A DNA stretch of 64,000 bases, from positions 55,455,564 to 55,519,563 of the forward strand of contig OY720348.1 of NCBI GenBank assembly GCA_963082975.1, written 5' to 3'. This DNA comes from Labia minor. Its lineage: Eukaryota > Arthropoda > Insecta > Dermaptera > Spongiphoridae. The position numbers and the translations under genes were made by a program. Below the pieces are notes generated by a model that did not search any database, was not told the DNA's origin, and saw only the letters and a program-made list of their open reading frames with translations. Shown here in pieces: positions 1 to 11,886 of this stretch (the stretch's first letter is position 1; each line of letters begins with the position of its first letter).

Positions 1-997
1 TTAAGAGTCTGGAAATAGTGGCTCAAAAAAAGTTTTGAGTGATATTCTTTAATTTTTTTTTTTTTTTTATTATTATTATTATCAATCGAGGAGTTTACTT
101 TAAACACCAAAGTATAAAATATTCTTAAAAATTAAATTAAATTTATAGAAAGTATCGCTCATATTTAAACTCAAAAGAATCATCCTAACGATGCTAAAAT
201 TCATTGTTGAAATAAAGCGAAAATATGCTTAGAATCATAATAATATGAGTACGTAAATCTTAACAAGAAAAAAAAATAATATAAAAACAAAATTTAAAGA
301 GATAAATATATTAAAATATTAAGAAAAGAATACTAAAAATTTTTGAGACAATTTAGAGAAGGGTGAGAGGGGGCATGGTTAAAGTTCCCTGAACTGAACA
401 AAAACAATTTAATTTTCAATCTTTGAATAAATAAATGGATGAATGATTGATTACAGTTAATTGACAATTTAAACTCCACACATTCCAATTTAAAAACATA
501 AAAATTCTTATTCTTTTTTTTTTTTGACTTAAACGTTAGGAAAAACATTAAATCGGCCCATTTATTTTCTAGACCTATAAATATATTTCCTATAGTAAAT
601 CATGTCAATAAATATTAAAAATGACAGGTTGATAATCTGAAAATCTGTCAATCCATAATAATCAAAATCATTCCAGTCATTTAAACATTTATTTTTTATA
701 AAAAAAAAAGTTAATTTTTTTTACAAAATATGATTAGTAAAATTTATTTTTTTTAAATATACGTAATTTTTTCGTTGTTATATTTAAATACAATTACATA
801 ACAAGCAAAATAATTTAATTTATAGAATAATATAAGGGAAAATTATTATATCAATTAGTAATTTAATAATATTTATTTAATGTTTAAATAAATAAACATC
901 AATGACTAGTATGTAAATTTTACATAACTAAAACATTATCAATCAAAATCACTAACTATCATAAAATATGGAGTTACAAAACACATACACAGGCATA

Positions 998-1054
<57 letters not shown>

Positions 1055-1639
1055 CATATTCTATATAGCGTGAATCCAGGAAGAATTAAACAAACAATTA
1101 AATAAAATCTATCAATTTAAATAAGTGAATTTGATCAAAACAATATATAATGTCTATTATATTATTAATTAATTTTCAATTGAAACATTCCTTATGTTAT
1201 GTAATAGCAATGTTTTTTTATATTATTCTATTTTATTAATATTATTATTATGCAATTAATATATGTAATTATGCAAAAATGTATATATTTTATACTGAAT
1301 AATTTAAACAATATAATATATATATATATATATAGTACTTCGTAAACCGAATAGTTTTAAATTTGGCGCTTTATAAAGTGACAATGAGATAATAATTTAT
1401 TTCTATGCTACAATGGTACCAACGGTAAAAATGTAAAAATAAATTATAATTAACTTTATTTCTTTTAAAAATATGAAATTAGATTAAAATTTATAATTTT
1501 TAATTTCATTGTTTCGTCTCACTTTTATATATATTATCTTATAAAACAAGATCAATTATTAATAACTTACTTTATTTTTATTAGAGAGAAATCTTTATTT
1601 GCATATAAATGTAAAATAACACTCACAAATTTAAAAATT
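1..1639. other. AT-rich non-coding DNA
   Basis: No exon, transposon end or RNA gene is recognisable here. The stretch is AT-rich with poly-A/T runs and one long (TA)n tract at 1000-1051. By position it lies beyond the third recognised CDC14 exon and is probably intronic to that minus-strand gene. Confidence 0.5.
1000..1051. repeat. (TA)n microsatellite
   Basis: Uninterrupted TA dinucleotide tract of about 26 units. Similar tracts recur through the window, often next to transposon ends that insert at TA. Confidence 0.95.
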
Positions 1640-2121
1640 CGGGGGTCATTCAATAAGTAAAGAGACAAATGGATATAGCTAAAAAACGGATTATTTGACC
1701 CTTAAAGAATTTTTCAACATAATCACCCCCCCCCCCCCCTCAGATACGTACTATCCTATCTTTCTTACAGTTTCCTAAGCTGACCCATGATAAACTCCAA
1801 AAATTGGGTTGGGAGGTCTTACCTCATTCTCCCTACAGTCCCGACCTCGCCCCATCTGATTTCTACCTGTTTAGACCACGCAAAGACCCTCTACGTAGAA
1901 AAAGATTCGCCGACAATGAGGAAGTTAAGGAAGCGGTGCAAAAGTGGCTTCGGGGTAAAACGAAAGAATTTTTCGCCAAGTTGCAAAAATGATGGGATAA
2001 GTGCAAAACTGTGGGGAGGGGGGGGGGTCATTTTGAAAAATCGCCTGAATTTTGTAAGAATCAAATAAATCGTTTTTAAGCAATAGCCATTTGTCTCTGT
2101 ACTTATTGAATGTACCTCGTG
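1640..2121 (+). mobile_element. Internally deleted mariner element with terminal inverted repeats
   Basis: Left end CATTCAATAAGTAAAGAGAC and right end, read inverted, CATTCAATAAGTACAGAGAC form imperfect terminal inverted repeats of about 45 bp. Between them only the last part of a mariner transposase survives. The element is about 480 bp, against roughly 1.3 kb for a complete mariner, so most of the coding region is gone. The right end is followed by TA; the left TA is not preserved. Confidence 0.8.
1804..1992 (+). pseudogene. mariner transposase C-terminal remnant
   Basis: About 60 codons remain open. They carry the mariner signature PYSPDLAPSDFYLF, the third catalytic-aspartate region of the DD34D family, followed by RFADNEEVKEAVQKWL, which matches the usual C-terminal part. 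The first two catalytic aspartates and the N-terminal DNA-binding region are absent, so it cannot encode an active transposase. It could serve only as a substrate for a related enzyme supplied elsewhere. Confidence 0.8.
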
Positions 2122-3000
2122 TATGTGTATATATATATATATAGAACATTTATATGACAGATTATAGATATATATTTTTATATATAATCATAAATGTATT
2201 GTTTTAATTTTAACATGTAGAAGATCTTCAATTATATAAAATTGATTATTTTATACATGAGCATTAATATGGGTAAAATTATGAAAATAAAAAAAATCTT
2301 TAGAAATTTGGGTTCTAATCACATTAGAATGATAAAAACACATAAATTATCCATGCATTGTGTTTGTTTGAAGAAACCTTTTTGGTAGGTATTAAATAAA
2401 AAAAAAACTATTTACCTATTTATAGAATTTCTATAAAAATAATCAATAGTTTGTCTGATCTTAATTGAAACCTTTCTTAAAACATAGATTTCAATTTTCT
2501 TTAACCAAACCTTCAACAAAAATAATTGTAATTGTAAATTAATATATCGATGAGTTAGATGTCTTGTGGACTTATATGGACCTCGGTTACAAAGAGTATG
2601 CTCGATGATTCAGAATTTTCTAACATTCTCGTTAAATGAAGAGTCGTTTTGTTTATTCAGCAAGCATTGGGTGTTAAATGGCACATAATGTGTCGAATAA
2701 CATCTGTCATAATTTATGATATCATAATCGTACAAATTATGAATCAATTGAATGCCATTTTTATACAAATGGAAAGGATAAGATATTTATTTATATTATC
2801 TGAAATAAACATTAGGATAATAATATCATTCACTAAAAGAAATTGAAATAATTGAAAAAAAAAAAATTTTTGAAAAGGGTTCTTTTTGAAATTCAGATAT
2901 CTCCAAATAAACCAATTAATAATTTGGAATCTAAAAAGGGCAATAGTTTATGTTTATATATAAATATATTTGTTCGTTTAGATTTACATGAAAGATTTGG
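2122..3000. other. AT-rich non-coding DNA
   Basis: No coding or repeat structure recognised apart from short (TA)n runs just after the mariner end. Confidence 0.4.
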
Positions 3001-3183
3001 TTATTTTTACGTTTAATTGTGAAATTTGATTTTCGACGTTTTGGTGCCATTTTAAAGAGAGTTTATTTAGGAGGACAAAGAATACAAAAAAAAAATTCCT
3101 CCAAAATAAACTCTTTAAAATGGCGCGAAAATGAGCAAAGTAAAGTTGAGAATCAAATACTACAATTAAACTTGAAAATAACT
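3001..3183. repeat. Foldback repeat F (inverted arms)
   Basis: A left arm at about 3001-3075 is the imperfect reverse complement of 3097-3183. Matching blocks include GTTTATTT.GGAGGA against TCCTCCAAAATAAAC and GGTGCCATTTTAAAGAG against CTCTTTAAAATGGCGC. A single arm-like copy occurs at about 35560-35665 and again in the duplicated unit near 38081. The structure resembles a foldback MITE; its superfamily is not determined. Confidence 0.6.
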
Positions 3184-3234
3184 TGGAAATTTTTAATAAT
3201 ATATACAATATATATATATATATATATATATATA

Positions 3235-3325
3235 CAGGGCCGTTCCGACCCGGGGGTGCAAAGGGTGCGGAGCACCCGGGCGGCAAGCCTAGGGGGGGGT
3301 CGAGCCGCCTTAAAAGTACTTATTC
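3235..3325. mobile_element. GC-rich hAT-like terminal relic
   Basis: A GC-rich block starts CAGGGCCG directly after a (TA)n tract and contains CACCCGGGCGGC. This resembles ends of hAT-type elements found in many arthropods. No matching second end or 8-bp duplication was found, so it is a truncated relic or something else. Confidence 0.3.
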
Positions 3326-3340
3326 ATTTTATATGTTTTT

Positions 3341-3505
3341 ACCGACCGACGATAGTAAGGGAGGTATTGTTTTCACACCAAATTTCACATGTGGAGATTT
3401 TTACATATCTCCACGAATCATGCATTTTCTTAACAGAAAAAAGTATTTTTAGCATGATATCTGTCCGTCCGTCCGTCTGTCCATCCGTATAGATGTGTAC
3501 AGCCT
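3341..3505 (+). mobile_element. Family A (helentron-like), 5' part only
   Basis: Begins at the family A 5' end ACCGACCGACGATAGTAAGG and runs through the GTCCGTCCGTCC array to the conserved GTACAGCCTG. The rest of the element is missing. The 5' flank is a T run, as in other copies. Confidence 0.8.
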
Positions 3506-4447
3506 GTATTCTTCAAAATAAACAGAACCTTCAAAATTTCGTGAATATTTTCGAAAATCGCTCTACTAAATTTTTTAAATAAATCTTTATCTTGAAGAAT
3601 TCCTTGAATTTCGATTCGTGATGGCACACATTGATGATTTCATTATATTACTTAAATGTGACCAAAAAAAAACAAACGAAACAACTAAAAAAACAAAATA
3701 AGAAGTTATTATTAATTATAAATTGGAATAAATTCTTGTTGAAAATAGAAGTTTATTTTAAAGTTTAATTTTAATTAATTTTTTTTCTCTTCATGTTTTA
3801 TGGATAAACAAAATGGAAGGGATTGTGTGTGGTGCGAGAGGTCCCCAGGAAAATAAAGGAGAAACACAATAAAAGTGCCGAAAGAAAATTATAATTACAA
3901 TAAAGTAGTAAGAAAATTTTCTGTGTACAATGACATTTTAATTCCGATTTGTATATTATAGAAATATTTATTTAAAATGTTATTCATTTAGTATATTTTA
4001 TTATTATAAAGGAATTGCCAGAACATATGAATTAGTTGGAGGTGGCTCTTGATGCAGATGAACGATTGTAATTGCTGAAGTTAAGAATTTGCATTTGAGT
4101 AGGGTCAGGGCCGTTTGAAAATTGCATTACATAGAATTTTTATGAAATTAATGTATTAAGAATTAAGGGGTTTTTGGGGTGAAGAATCTATATCTATTAT
4201 ATATATATATAGGTATCATTTATGGAAAAATTTGATTTGATTTTTTTCTTCCTCTAAGTAATTAATAATAGGTGACAATAAATATTCAAATCAAAACATT
4301 ATAATTATTCAATGATGGCTTTGGAAAACATTATGCATATTATTTATTTTATTATTATTGTTTTCTTTATTTAGGTAAGATTTTTAAAGATAATTGTTTT
4401 AATTGATACTCATTTAATGGGATAATTAGAAAATATCTTAATTTTGT
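3506..4447. other. AT-rich non-coding DNA
   Basis: No exon or known repeat recognised. A slightly less AT-rich patch at about 4010-4125 has no open frame with splice signals that I could support. Confidence 0.4.
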
Positions 4448-5420
4448 TTATAATATTCAATAAATAAGATCTAATAATATTAAATTAATTAAAATGAGAA
4501 ATCTTAATAAATTAAATGATATACTTATATATGTTATTTGAGTATCAGAAATAAAAATAAAAATATATAGATTTTTCTTGCTAGATTTTATATTCACAGT
4601 TTTACTATCGCGCCAGAGATAGTATTGCGATCACGAAAATTTCAGATGTCGAGATTTTGATGTTTTTATACGTTTTGAAGGTCCCGAAGTCATTTTCACT
4701 AAGGTACATACCTAAATAAAGAAGAACGTGTGTGCAAGATTACTCAAAAACGGTTTGAGCTAGAATAATGAAATTTGGCATACGGGCATTATTCAAAATT
4801 CGTATTTTTTTTATCAACTTTTGAGAAAATAAGCAAAACCGAAAGAAGGTTTTTTTATTTTTTTTCCTCTAAACTCACCGTAAAAGTAAAGCTATATGTT
4901 TGATAGTTTTTCACATGATTAAAAATTGTATAAAACTGCTATATATAGAATTCCAGCTTGATTGAATAGCCCAAAGTACGGGAATTAATTTTTTAACACT
5001 GCAAATCACGCGCCAGCACGTGACGTGGTCCCATCAACAAAGAGTCAAACACACGCTAGTATAAATATTATTTATTGATTTTAATTTATAATTTAATTAA
5101 TTAGATTTAATTTAAATATAATATGTGTTACTTAATCTAATTCAAATTTGCGAGATAGTCAAGTGGAGACACCCAGATTTTTATATTTATTGTCGAACAT
5201 GTAAGGATAGGTTAGCATCGTTCTTTATAATATTAAAAAAATATGGTCTATTAATATTAAATTAATTAAAATGAGAAATTTTAATCAATTAAATGATATA
5301 CTAAAATGTTATTTGTGAGTATAAGAAATAAAAATAAAAATATATATTCGTGCTAGATTTTGTATTCACATTTTTATATTCATTGGTGAACATGTAAGGA
5401 TAGGTTAGCATCAAATGAAC
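4448..5420. repeat. Local tandem duplication split by a family B insertion
   Basis: The segment 4448-4600 plus 5177-5220 is repeated as 5221-5420. Both copies contain the poly-AT core with TTAAATTAATTAAAATGAGAA and the tail GAACATGTAAGGATAGGTTA. In the first copy the two halves are separated by a family B element at 4604-5176. The second copy is the empty version of the same site. Confidence 0.75.
4604..5176 (+). mobile_element. Family B (helentron-like) copy
   Basis: Starts ACTATCGCGCCAGAGATAGT after a T run and ends with the degenerate 3' hairpin region GTGGAGACACCCAG. The internal module GAAATTTGGCATACGGGC and the block CACGCGCCAGCACGTGACGT are present. No coding capacity. Confidence 0.85.
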
Positions 5421-5715
5421 AGGGCGGTTTTACATTAAATTTATTCTGATTAAATGATTTATACTAAAAATTAATTCCTGTTTTGTTTTTTTTTTAAATT
5501 GATTTATTATTTAATAAAAGTGATTATAAGATAAGAAAAGTAGAATGTAGTAATTTATAATAATCGATCCACCGAATATACTTTTATCTCCGAAAATACC
5601 CGCAATATTTTTTTAAATAATATTGTCAAATTAAAATAAGAAAATTTAAGAATAAATTTTTAAAACTACCAAACTTTTGCTTAGTAATTAATAACTAACT
5701 CTCTTCTCGTTGCAT

Positions 5716-6189
5716 GCACTGAACCGTCCAACGATTTGAAATAAATTAATTTCCAAACAACATTATATATATATAAAGTATAAAAAAACACATTTTTAAA
5801 ACTTGAATTAAAATGACTAAATTATATTATATTAGTTTTTATTTTTAGTTTAATTAATCAATTATTAATTACTACTATATTTTAAGTGAAATATTTTGGG
5901 ACAATGAATATAAAATTAATACTACCAATACCACTTCCGGTTTCCGGATATACACCAAAAGTTGATCAATTCAATCATACTGATGCATTAAGTAAATATA
6001 TCAAATTTTATCAAATTCCCTTAAGCCGTTCAAGCCGGACACACAATGGACAGACGGACGGACGGAGAGACATCATGCTAAAAATACTTTTTTCTGTTAA
6101 GAAAATGCACGATTCGTGGAGATAAGTAAAAATCTCCACATGTGAAATTTGGTGTGAAGACAATACCTCCCTTACTATCGTCGGTCGGT
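5716..6189 (-). mobile_element. Family A2 (helentron-like) copy
   Basis: Read on the minus strand it starts ACCGACCGACGATAGTAAGG, carries the CCGTCCGTCC array and the pieces complementary to CCACTTCCGGTTTCCGGA, and ends near 5716 in a diverged 3' end. Its middle (about 5790-5920) differs from family A and matches 35181-35440, defining a subfamily called A2 here. Non-coding. Confidence 0.8.
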
Positions 6190-6631
6190 AAAATATAAAT
6201 GTTATCAGTAAAATTTTAAGTAAGATAACAACGGACAATTTGATTTAAATTAAAATTTTTTTTCATGTTTTTGTAATAAAATGGAAGGAAGGAAATGAGT
6301 GGTAGCAGAATTTATAAAATTATTCTTACTTATCTAACCTCTAATCAATTGTATTCTTGTTTCAGGTGTTGTTCAACTCGGATGTTGACACAGAGCTCTC
6401 CCTCCCTTCTTCCTCCCTTCCCCCAATCAATTCATTTCCTCTGTTACTTGGACCAGAAAGCTCATAATTATTTCTAGTTGGTTTGCTTGAACTAGTATTA
6501 GTGAAATTCAAAGTTTGCAATAGGATACTCGATGACCGATACTTAAGATAGATTTAGTTAATTACGGTAAATTGTTTATTACAGATTTAACAACTCCCAC
6601 TCTCTTTATCATTTTCAAAATAAAAATAAAT
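6190..6631. other. Non-coding DNA with a C/T-rich patch
   Basis: A CTCCCTCCCTTCTTCC-type pyrimidine tract lies at about 6399-6422 after an acceptor-like TTGTTTCAG. It has an open frame of about 34 codons to a stop, but no partner exon or similarity, so it is not called as a gene. Confidence 0.4.
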
Positions 6632-7163
6632 CTGGAGTGTCTCCACTCGACTATCTCGAAAATTTGAATTGGATTAATAATAACATATATTTTATTTAAA
6701 TTAAATTATAAATTTTAAAATTAATATATAATATTTATTAAACCAGCGCGTGTTTGGCTATTTGTTGATGGCACCACATCACGTGTTGGCGCGTGATTTG
6801 CAATGTTAAAAAATTAATTCCGGTACTTTCAGCGATTCAATCAAATTGGAATTCTATATATAACAGTTTTATACAAATTTTAATGATGTGAAAAACTATC
6901 AAACATATATCTTTATTTTTACGGTCAGTTTAGAGGAAAAAAATGAAAACGTGGTAGGTAATGGTCCTTTTCCGGATACATTTCTTAAAAGTTGATAGAA
7001 AACTACGAATTTTGAATAATGCCCGTATACCATATTTCATGATTATAGATCAAACCGTTTTTGCGTAATCATTTTACTCAACCTTAGTGAAAATGACTCA
7101 GGGACCTTCAAAACATATAAAACCATCAAAATCTCGACATAGAAAATTTTCTGGCGAGATAGT
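6632..7163 (-). mobile_element. Family B (helentron-like) copy
   Basis: On the minus strand this copy opens ACTATCTCGCCAGAAAATTT and closes with GAGTGGAGACACTCCAG, preserving the 5-bp hairpin stem. The inverted internal copy of the 5' end (CGAGATAGTC) sits immediately before the hairpin. Confidence 0.9.
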
Positions 7164-7633
7164 AAAAAAACATCTGTTAAAAATATATATTACAGAAATA
7201 ATTGAGAGTTCAATTAATAATAGACTGGTGTAATCCATTTGAATGTTTTATTTATAAATGATAATTTAAACAAGATAAGATGTTCTTCTTAGTGATAAAA
7301 TATTCGAGAAGACATCTACGGTCTGGGAGTAATTTCTTTACAACCAACCAATAAAAACTTTAACATGCATTTATTCACCTAACATTATTTATTAAAATCA
7401 ATTTAAAATTAATTTTAATTAATACGTTAATATAAAGTACACAAATTAATTTTCTTTAAAAAAAAAATAAATAAATAATTATTTTTGTAATAACTTTTCT
7501 AATAGTTTATTCAGTTCTGGAGATATAAAAATAATGATAAAAAAACCATGTCAAGTAGTTTAAGATTCATTGCGTTTTCAAATGAAATGCAGTATTGATT
7601 TAAATATATATATATATATTTGTATGGACTCAC

Positions 7634-7726
7634 CGCATATGCACCGATAAGAAAAGCGGCGTTGACTCGTTTCTCCTCGAGCATCGTTGTGTAATGGACG
7701 ATTTTTTTCTTCATTAGATTAACAGA
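7634..7726 (-). CDS. CDC14-type phosphatase, exon 3 (internal)
   Basis: This 93-bp exon encodes 31 residues beginning [20 protein letters not shown] and ending [11 protein letters not shown]. This closely resembles the CDC14 segment KKIVHYT...[14 protein letters not shown] in the N-terminal phosphatase-like domain. CDC14 enzymes are dual-specificity phosphatases that remove phosphate from Cdk sites and act in mitotic exit, cytokinesis and ciliary biology. The exon is bounded by acceptor TTTTTTTCAG and donor GTGAGT on the minus strand, phase 0 on both sides, and follows exactly on the KLK that ends the 18.35-kb exon. The next exon (expected to continue with the YLKKTPEEAY-like part) and the catalytic HCxxGxGR region are not found down to base 1 and must lie to the left. 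The preceding intron is about 10.6 kb. Confidence 0.92.
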
Positions 7727-7939
7727 CTGAAAAAAAAATCGAAAATAGAAAATTAAAAACTAATTTATTTAAAGTTGTTTTAAGTTAAATTGTTCATTTG
7801 AAATTCTAGAAAAAATGATCGAAAAGGTGTGGTTTATTTAAAAATCTAAATTATTATATAATACGGTACGAGCTAGAGGTGTGTTAGTGTAAGTGCTGAT
7901 GCCCAGAATTTTTCAGTGTTTCAGAAGGCGGGAAGTCAA

Positions 7940-8095
7940 AGATTACCCACCCATTCAACCTTAAATTTTAACATTGGCTTTTGGATGCACAGACTAACAA
8001 TAAGATTCATAATTTTAAAAACTACCCCTTCAAAATTCTCTTGAAAATGGCGCCAAAGTGGGAAGGACACAAAAACACGTGACACAAAAACTCGG
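7940..8095. repeat. Possible foldback-F-related fragment
   Basis: Contains CTCTTGAAAATGGCGCCAAAGTGGG, similar in layout to the CTCTTTAAAATGGCGC part of the foldback repeat at 3.1 kb. Only one arm is seen, so assignment is weak. Confidence 0.3.
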
Positions 8096-8251
8096 AAATA
8101 ATTATATATATATATATACATTCCTTCCTTCCCTTATTTAGGTCTAGGAATAGAAATACTATTATTATATATGTATTTAGAATTTAAATGATTTAATGAA
8201 TAAAAATAATAACTAAAATAATATATATATATATATATATATATAATTTTT

Positions 8252-8678
8252 CCCGACCCACGATAGTAATGAAAGGTATTGTTTTCACACCAAATTTCAC
8301 ATGTGGAGATTTTTACATATCTGCATTTTGTTAATAGAAAAAAAGTATTTTTAGCATGATGCCTGTCCGTCTGTCCATGGTGTGTCCGTACAGCTCGAAC
8401 GGCTCAACGGATTAGCATGAATTCACAACTAAAACCGAAAGTGGTAGTTTACAAAGTATTAATTTTATATTCATTGTCAGAAATTTTTCCACAAAAAATA
8501 TAGTAGTAATTAATAATTGAGTAATTAAACTAAAAATAAAAATCAAGATAATATAATTTAGTCATTTTAAGTCAAGTTTTAAAAATATTTTTTTTTATAC
8601 TTTATATATATATATAATGTTGTTTGGTAATTAATTTATTCCAAATCGTCGGTCGGTTCTGTACCTAGCCATAGCTCA
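8252..8678 (+). mobile_element. Family A2 (helentron-like) copy
   Basis: The 5' end CCCGACCCACGATAGTAATG is a decayed ACCGACCGACGATAGTAAGG. The middle matches the A2 copy at 5716-6189. The 3' part has the inverted copy CGTCGGTCGGT followed by CTGTACCTAGCCATAG, a weak hairpin, and CTCA. This gives A2 the same asymmetric end structure as A with a different hairpin sequence. Confidence 0.8.
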
Positions 8679-9026
8679 TTTTTTAAAAGTTAGTCATTAA
8701 ATAATTTCTAATGTAAATTTATATGTAACCCTAAACCCAAATAAGGAAAGAGAACAATATATGTATATATATACATAGTATTAACTGATGAACCTTCTGA
8801 ATTTTCAATATTCAATGTAACTATTTAACCTTGAATTGCTAGATTCGTCACGTCGATAAATATCTCAAGTCCACCTACGAGGTGCTATTTTCTTAGACCA
8901 TTGGAGACCAGTTTTCCACCCCCTCAAAGCCCAATTAAGGTTTGTACAAAAGAAGGAAGATAATTCGATTGGAACGAATTATATAAAAAATCATTTGAAC
9001 GTATAATTTGTAGCTATAGGCCTCTC

Positions 9027-9064
<38 letters not shown>

Positions 9065-9474
9065 ATAGCAACGTAAACAAAACATGGTTTTAATCACACT
9101 CCTTATAATACAACAGAGATATTCCGTTTATCGTGTGGGAGGTTTTGAAGCAATAGTGTAACGATTGATTGCTGGAAAATCATATAGGAAATTAGACTTC
9201 ATGATTATTCATAGATCAAGTTTTTAAAAAGTTAAGAGAAGGTTATTCCAGAAATAAATAATAAGCAGGTACTGTAAAAAAATATTTTAAAAAATTATAT
9301 ATATATATATATATATTACTAATTTTATCGATTCATTATGTAAAATTTAAAAATATTTTATCATATTAAAGTTTCATGAAGTATAAAATCAAATAAGTAT
9401 ATTGTTTAAAATATTTTTCGTAGCTTCTAACTTATATATAAATACTCAATATATCATTAATTAAAATAAAAAAA
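8679..9474. other. AT-rich non-coding DNA with (GA)n
   Basis: Intronic DNA of the CDC14 gene by position. It holds a (GA)n run at 9029-9062 and a (TA)n run near 9297-9316; otherwise no feature is recognised. Confidence 0.45.
9029..9062. repeat. (GA)n microsatellite
   Basis: About 17 uninterrupted GA units. Confidence 0.95.
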
Positions 9475-9700
9475 AACCTCTGACTTTTGTACGTCCCACA
9501 CAAGGACTGCCAATCTAGTCGGTTATATCAATTAGGTGTCCTATGATCAGTAGAACGGGTCCTTTCAACCTCTACCTTGATTTTCTTAATCGGAGGCGCT
9601 ACTTTTTATCAAGTAGCTTCCCAATTTTGATCCCGGAGGCTGGATTGACTTCGTCTCATAGACCCCAGCTAGAGAAGTTCCATTGCCAGGCCCGGGAATT
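9475..9700 (-). mobile_element. SINE-like family E copy
   Basis: Carries the family E landmarks in this order on the plus strand: CTGACTTTTGTACGTCCCAC, GTCCTATGATCAGTAGAACG, ACCTTGATTTTCTTAATCGG, GACTTCGTCTCATAGACCCC and CCAGGCCCGGGAATT. The copy at 18.66 kb has a tRNA-type B box, so family sense is minus here. No coding capacity. Confidence 0.65.
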
Positions 9701-10210
9701 TATACTAAATATATTCTATTCTTCTATAATTATATTTCTAAATAGTTTTTATAAATAATATTGTTCATAGTAATCCCTTGTTTTATCCAAAATTAAATCA
9801 ATAATTCTATTTTTTTTCAAGTAGACATAATTTGAAACTAATTTAAGTTTACAAACACTATATATATATATATATATATATATGTTTTTGTTTTAGAAAG
9901 AAAAATTTCATTCCCATCTCCCACCCATAAAAAAGGAAAAAAACTATTAATTTAATAGAATAGAACATGTAGCATGGTGATTTCTTTTACCTAAAAATAA
10001 CTTTTGACTGTTTACTTCTTTTCCTCACCTTTATTAAGAATAATCAACCCTTTTTCAAAAGTTTCTTTAAGCTCAACATATAGCTAAATCAAAATTTAAA
10101 AAAAACCCTCTGACTTTTGTATGTCCCACGCAAGGACAACGCCTATCAAGTCGATTATATCAATTAGCTGTCCTTTGATCAGTAGAAGGGGTCCTATTAA
10201 CCTTTAATAG
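9701..10210. repeat. Block duplicated in inverted orientation at 18.8-19.3 kb
   Basis: The segment 9701-10090 reappears reverse-complemented at about 18930-19310. Shared landmarks are a TTATACTAAA start, ATTTCTAAATAGTTT, AATTTCATTCCC and GACTGTTTA. At 10100-10210 it adds a partial second family E copy. The arrangement suggests that E is one end of a larger element of roughly 650 bp. Confidence 0.7.
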
Positions 10211-10740
10211 AGGAATTTCATAGAATTTAAAATTAATTTAAATATTGGTATAAATAAACATAATGGGTAACGGGTAGATTTTTTTTCTTGTAATCTCAGC
10301 ACAAAAGATATCTACTTCAGGGATTAGATAATAAATGATATTCACATAAATTTACATTTCATAGATTGAGATTAGTTTGCTAGAACTAAATGTTCATTTT
10401 CTTTTTTATTTATTGATTCGGATCGTCTCTATTTCATCTTTATTTTGAATAGAATTGCTATATTTTAACATAGATATATTTTGTTAAGATACTTAATCAA
10501 CACCTTACGAGGCATCCTTCATTATAATATAGTACATGGAACACCGAGCTATGGTTCGACCCTTTAAAAAATATTGATATACAATTCTTTAATTATTTAT
10601 TACAATTATTAAATGTTACATCATCGCATCAATCTGATTGAAATGAATGGATCTTATAATATAATAATAATAAATAATAAATAATATTTTAGTGAAAAAA
10701 TATTAAAAATTATAAAACTATATAAAAATTAATTAATAAT
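10211..10740. other. AT-rich non-coding DNA
   Basis: The part around 10550-10640 (TTCGACCCTTTAAAAAATAT and following) is similar to 37284-37370 in the tandem duplication. No gene seen. Confidence 0.45.
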
Positions 10741-11401
10741 AAGTTGACCCGTGGCCAGGTCCGAACCGTCCGACGGTTTGAAGTAAATTAATTTCCAGCT
10801 ACAGAAACAATTTCAAATAATTTTAATATATCTATTAATCTAATAAAAACATATGGATACATAAATAATAAATATAAACATTTTTAATTTTATTTTATTT
10901 ATGTATATGTAAGACCAGGCTGTGACGTCATGAATGACTGGATGACGTCATATAATTTTAAATCAAGAAAAAACTAATAAATATGATTTTTCTCGAGGAT
11001 AAAACCAATACAAAGTGCACACACACACACACACATATGATTCGTGGTGATATACAAAAAAAATCTCCTCAAGTGAAATTTGGTGTGAAAATAACCCTTC
11101 CCTTCCTATCGCCGATCGCTAATACTACCACTTCCGGTTTCCGGAATTGCACCAAAAGTTTATCAATTCATCCCACTGATGCATTAAGTAAATATACCAA
11201 ATTTCATCAAAATCGGTTGAGCCGTTCAGGCTGTACACATCTATACGGACGGACAGACGGACGGACGGACGGACGGACAGACATCATGCTAAAAATACTT
11301 TTTTTCTGTTAAGAAAATGCATGATTCGTGGAGATATGTAAAAATCTCCACATGTGAAATTTGGTGTGAAAACAATACCTCCCTTACTATCGTCGGTCGG
11401 T
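10741..11401 (-). mobile_element. Family A (helentron-like), near full length
   Basis: On the minus strand it runs from ACCGACCGACGATAGTAAGG (5', near 11401) to the hairpin ACCTGGCCACGGGT and CAACTT (3', 10741). The inverse of the 5' repeat lies just before the hairpin. The centre has a (GACG)n-type array at about 11248-11280. Flanking sequence is T-rich. There is no coding capacity; the element would depend on an autonomous relative. Confidence 0.9.
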
Positions 11402-11852
11402 AAAAAACATAGAAAATTAACTAATATATATATATATATATATAAATTTATAAGAATTAACAAAAAATTAAAAGACAAAACAAATTAAAAATTGTTTTTA
11501 AAATATCATATAAAAACTTACAATGTTTGCAAGACAAATACTTTTTCAAACGAATCAATCGTCTCATTATATATATATAAACTTAAAAAATATTAATGTT
11601 CATATAAATATATACATATTATTCTAAAGTGAGAATAATAAACAATGAAAATATTCAAAAGTTTTGATTTTGATTTCTTTTGATATATATTATATATGGT
11701 ATTATTATTTTTATATATTATATTAAGATTAGATTTATATTGTTACACTTAATAATCTTAAAAATACTTTATTAATCTGCCAAAGCTTCTCTCTTTAAAA
11801 ACTTAAAAATATATAAAAAAAGAAATAAATTAGTGAATATAATTTTTTAAAC

Positions 11853-11886
<34 letters not shown>

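Noticed and set aside
6366-6470. Possible plus-strand terminal exon after TTGTTTCAG with about 34 codons
   Set aside because: No partner exon, no recognisable protein, and a pyrimidine-rich composition that creates acceptor-like signals by chance.
11000-11380. Recurrent open frames of 60-110 codons across family A and B copies with similar peptides
   Set aside because: They are translations of the repeats in several frames and both strands, have no consistent start or stop, and drift with the GACG array length. Repeat conservation explains the similarity.
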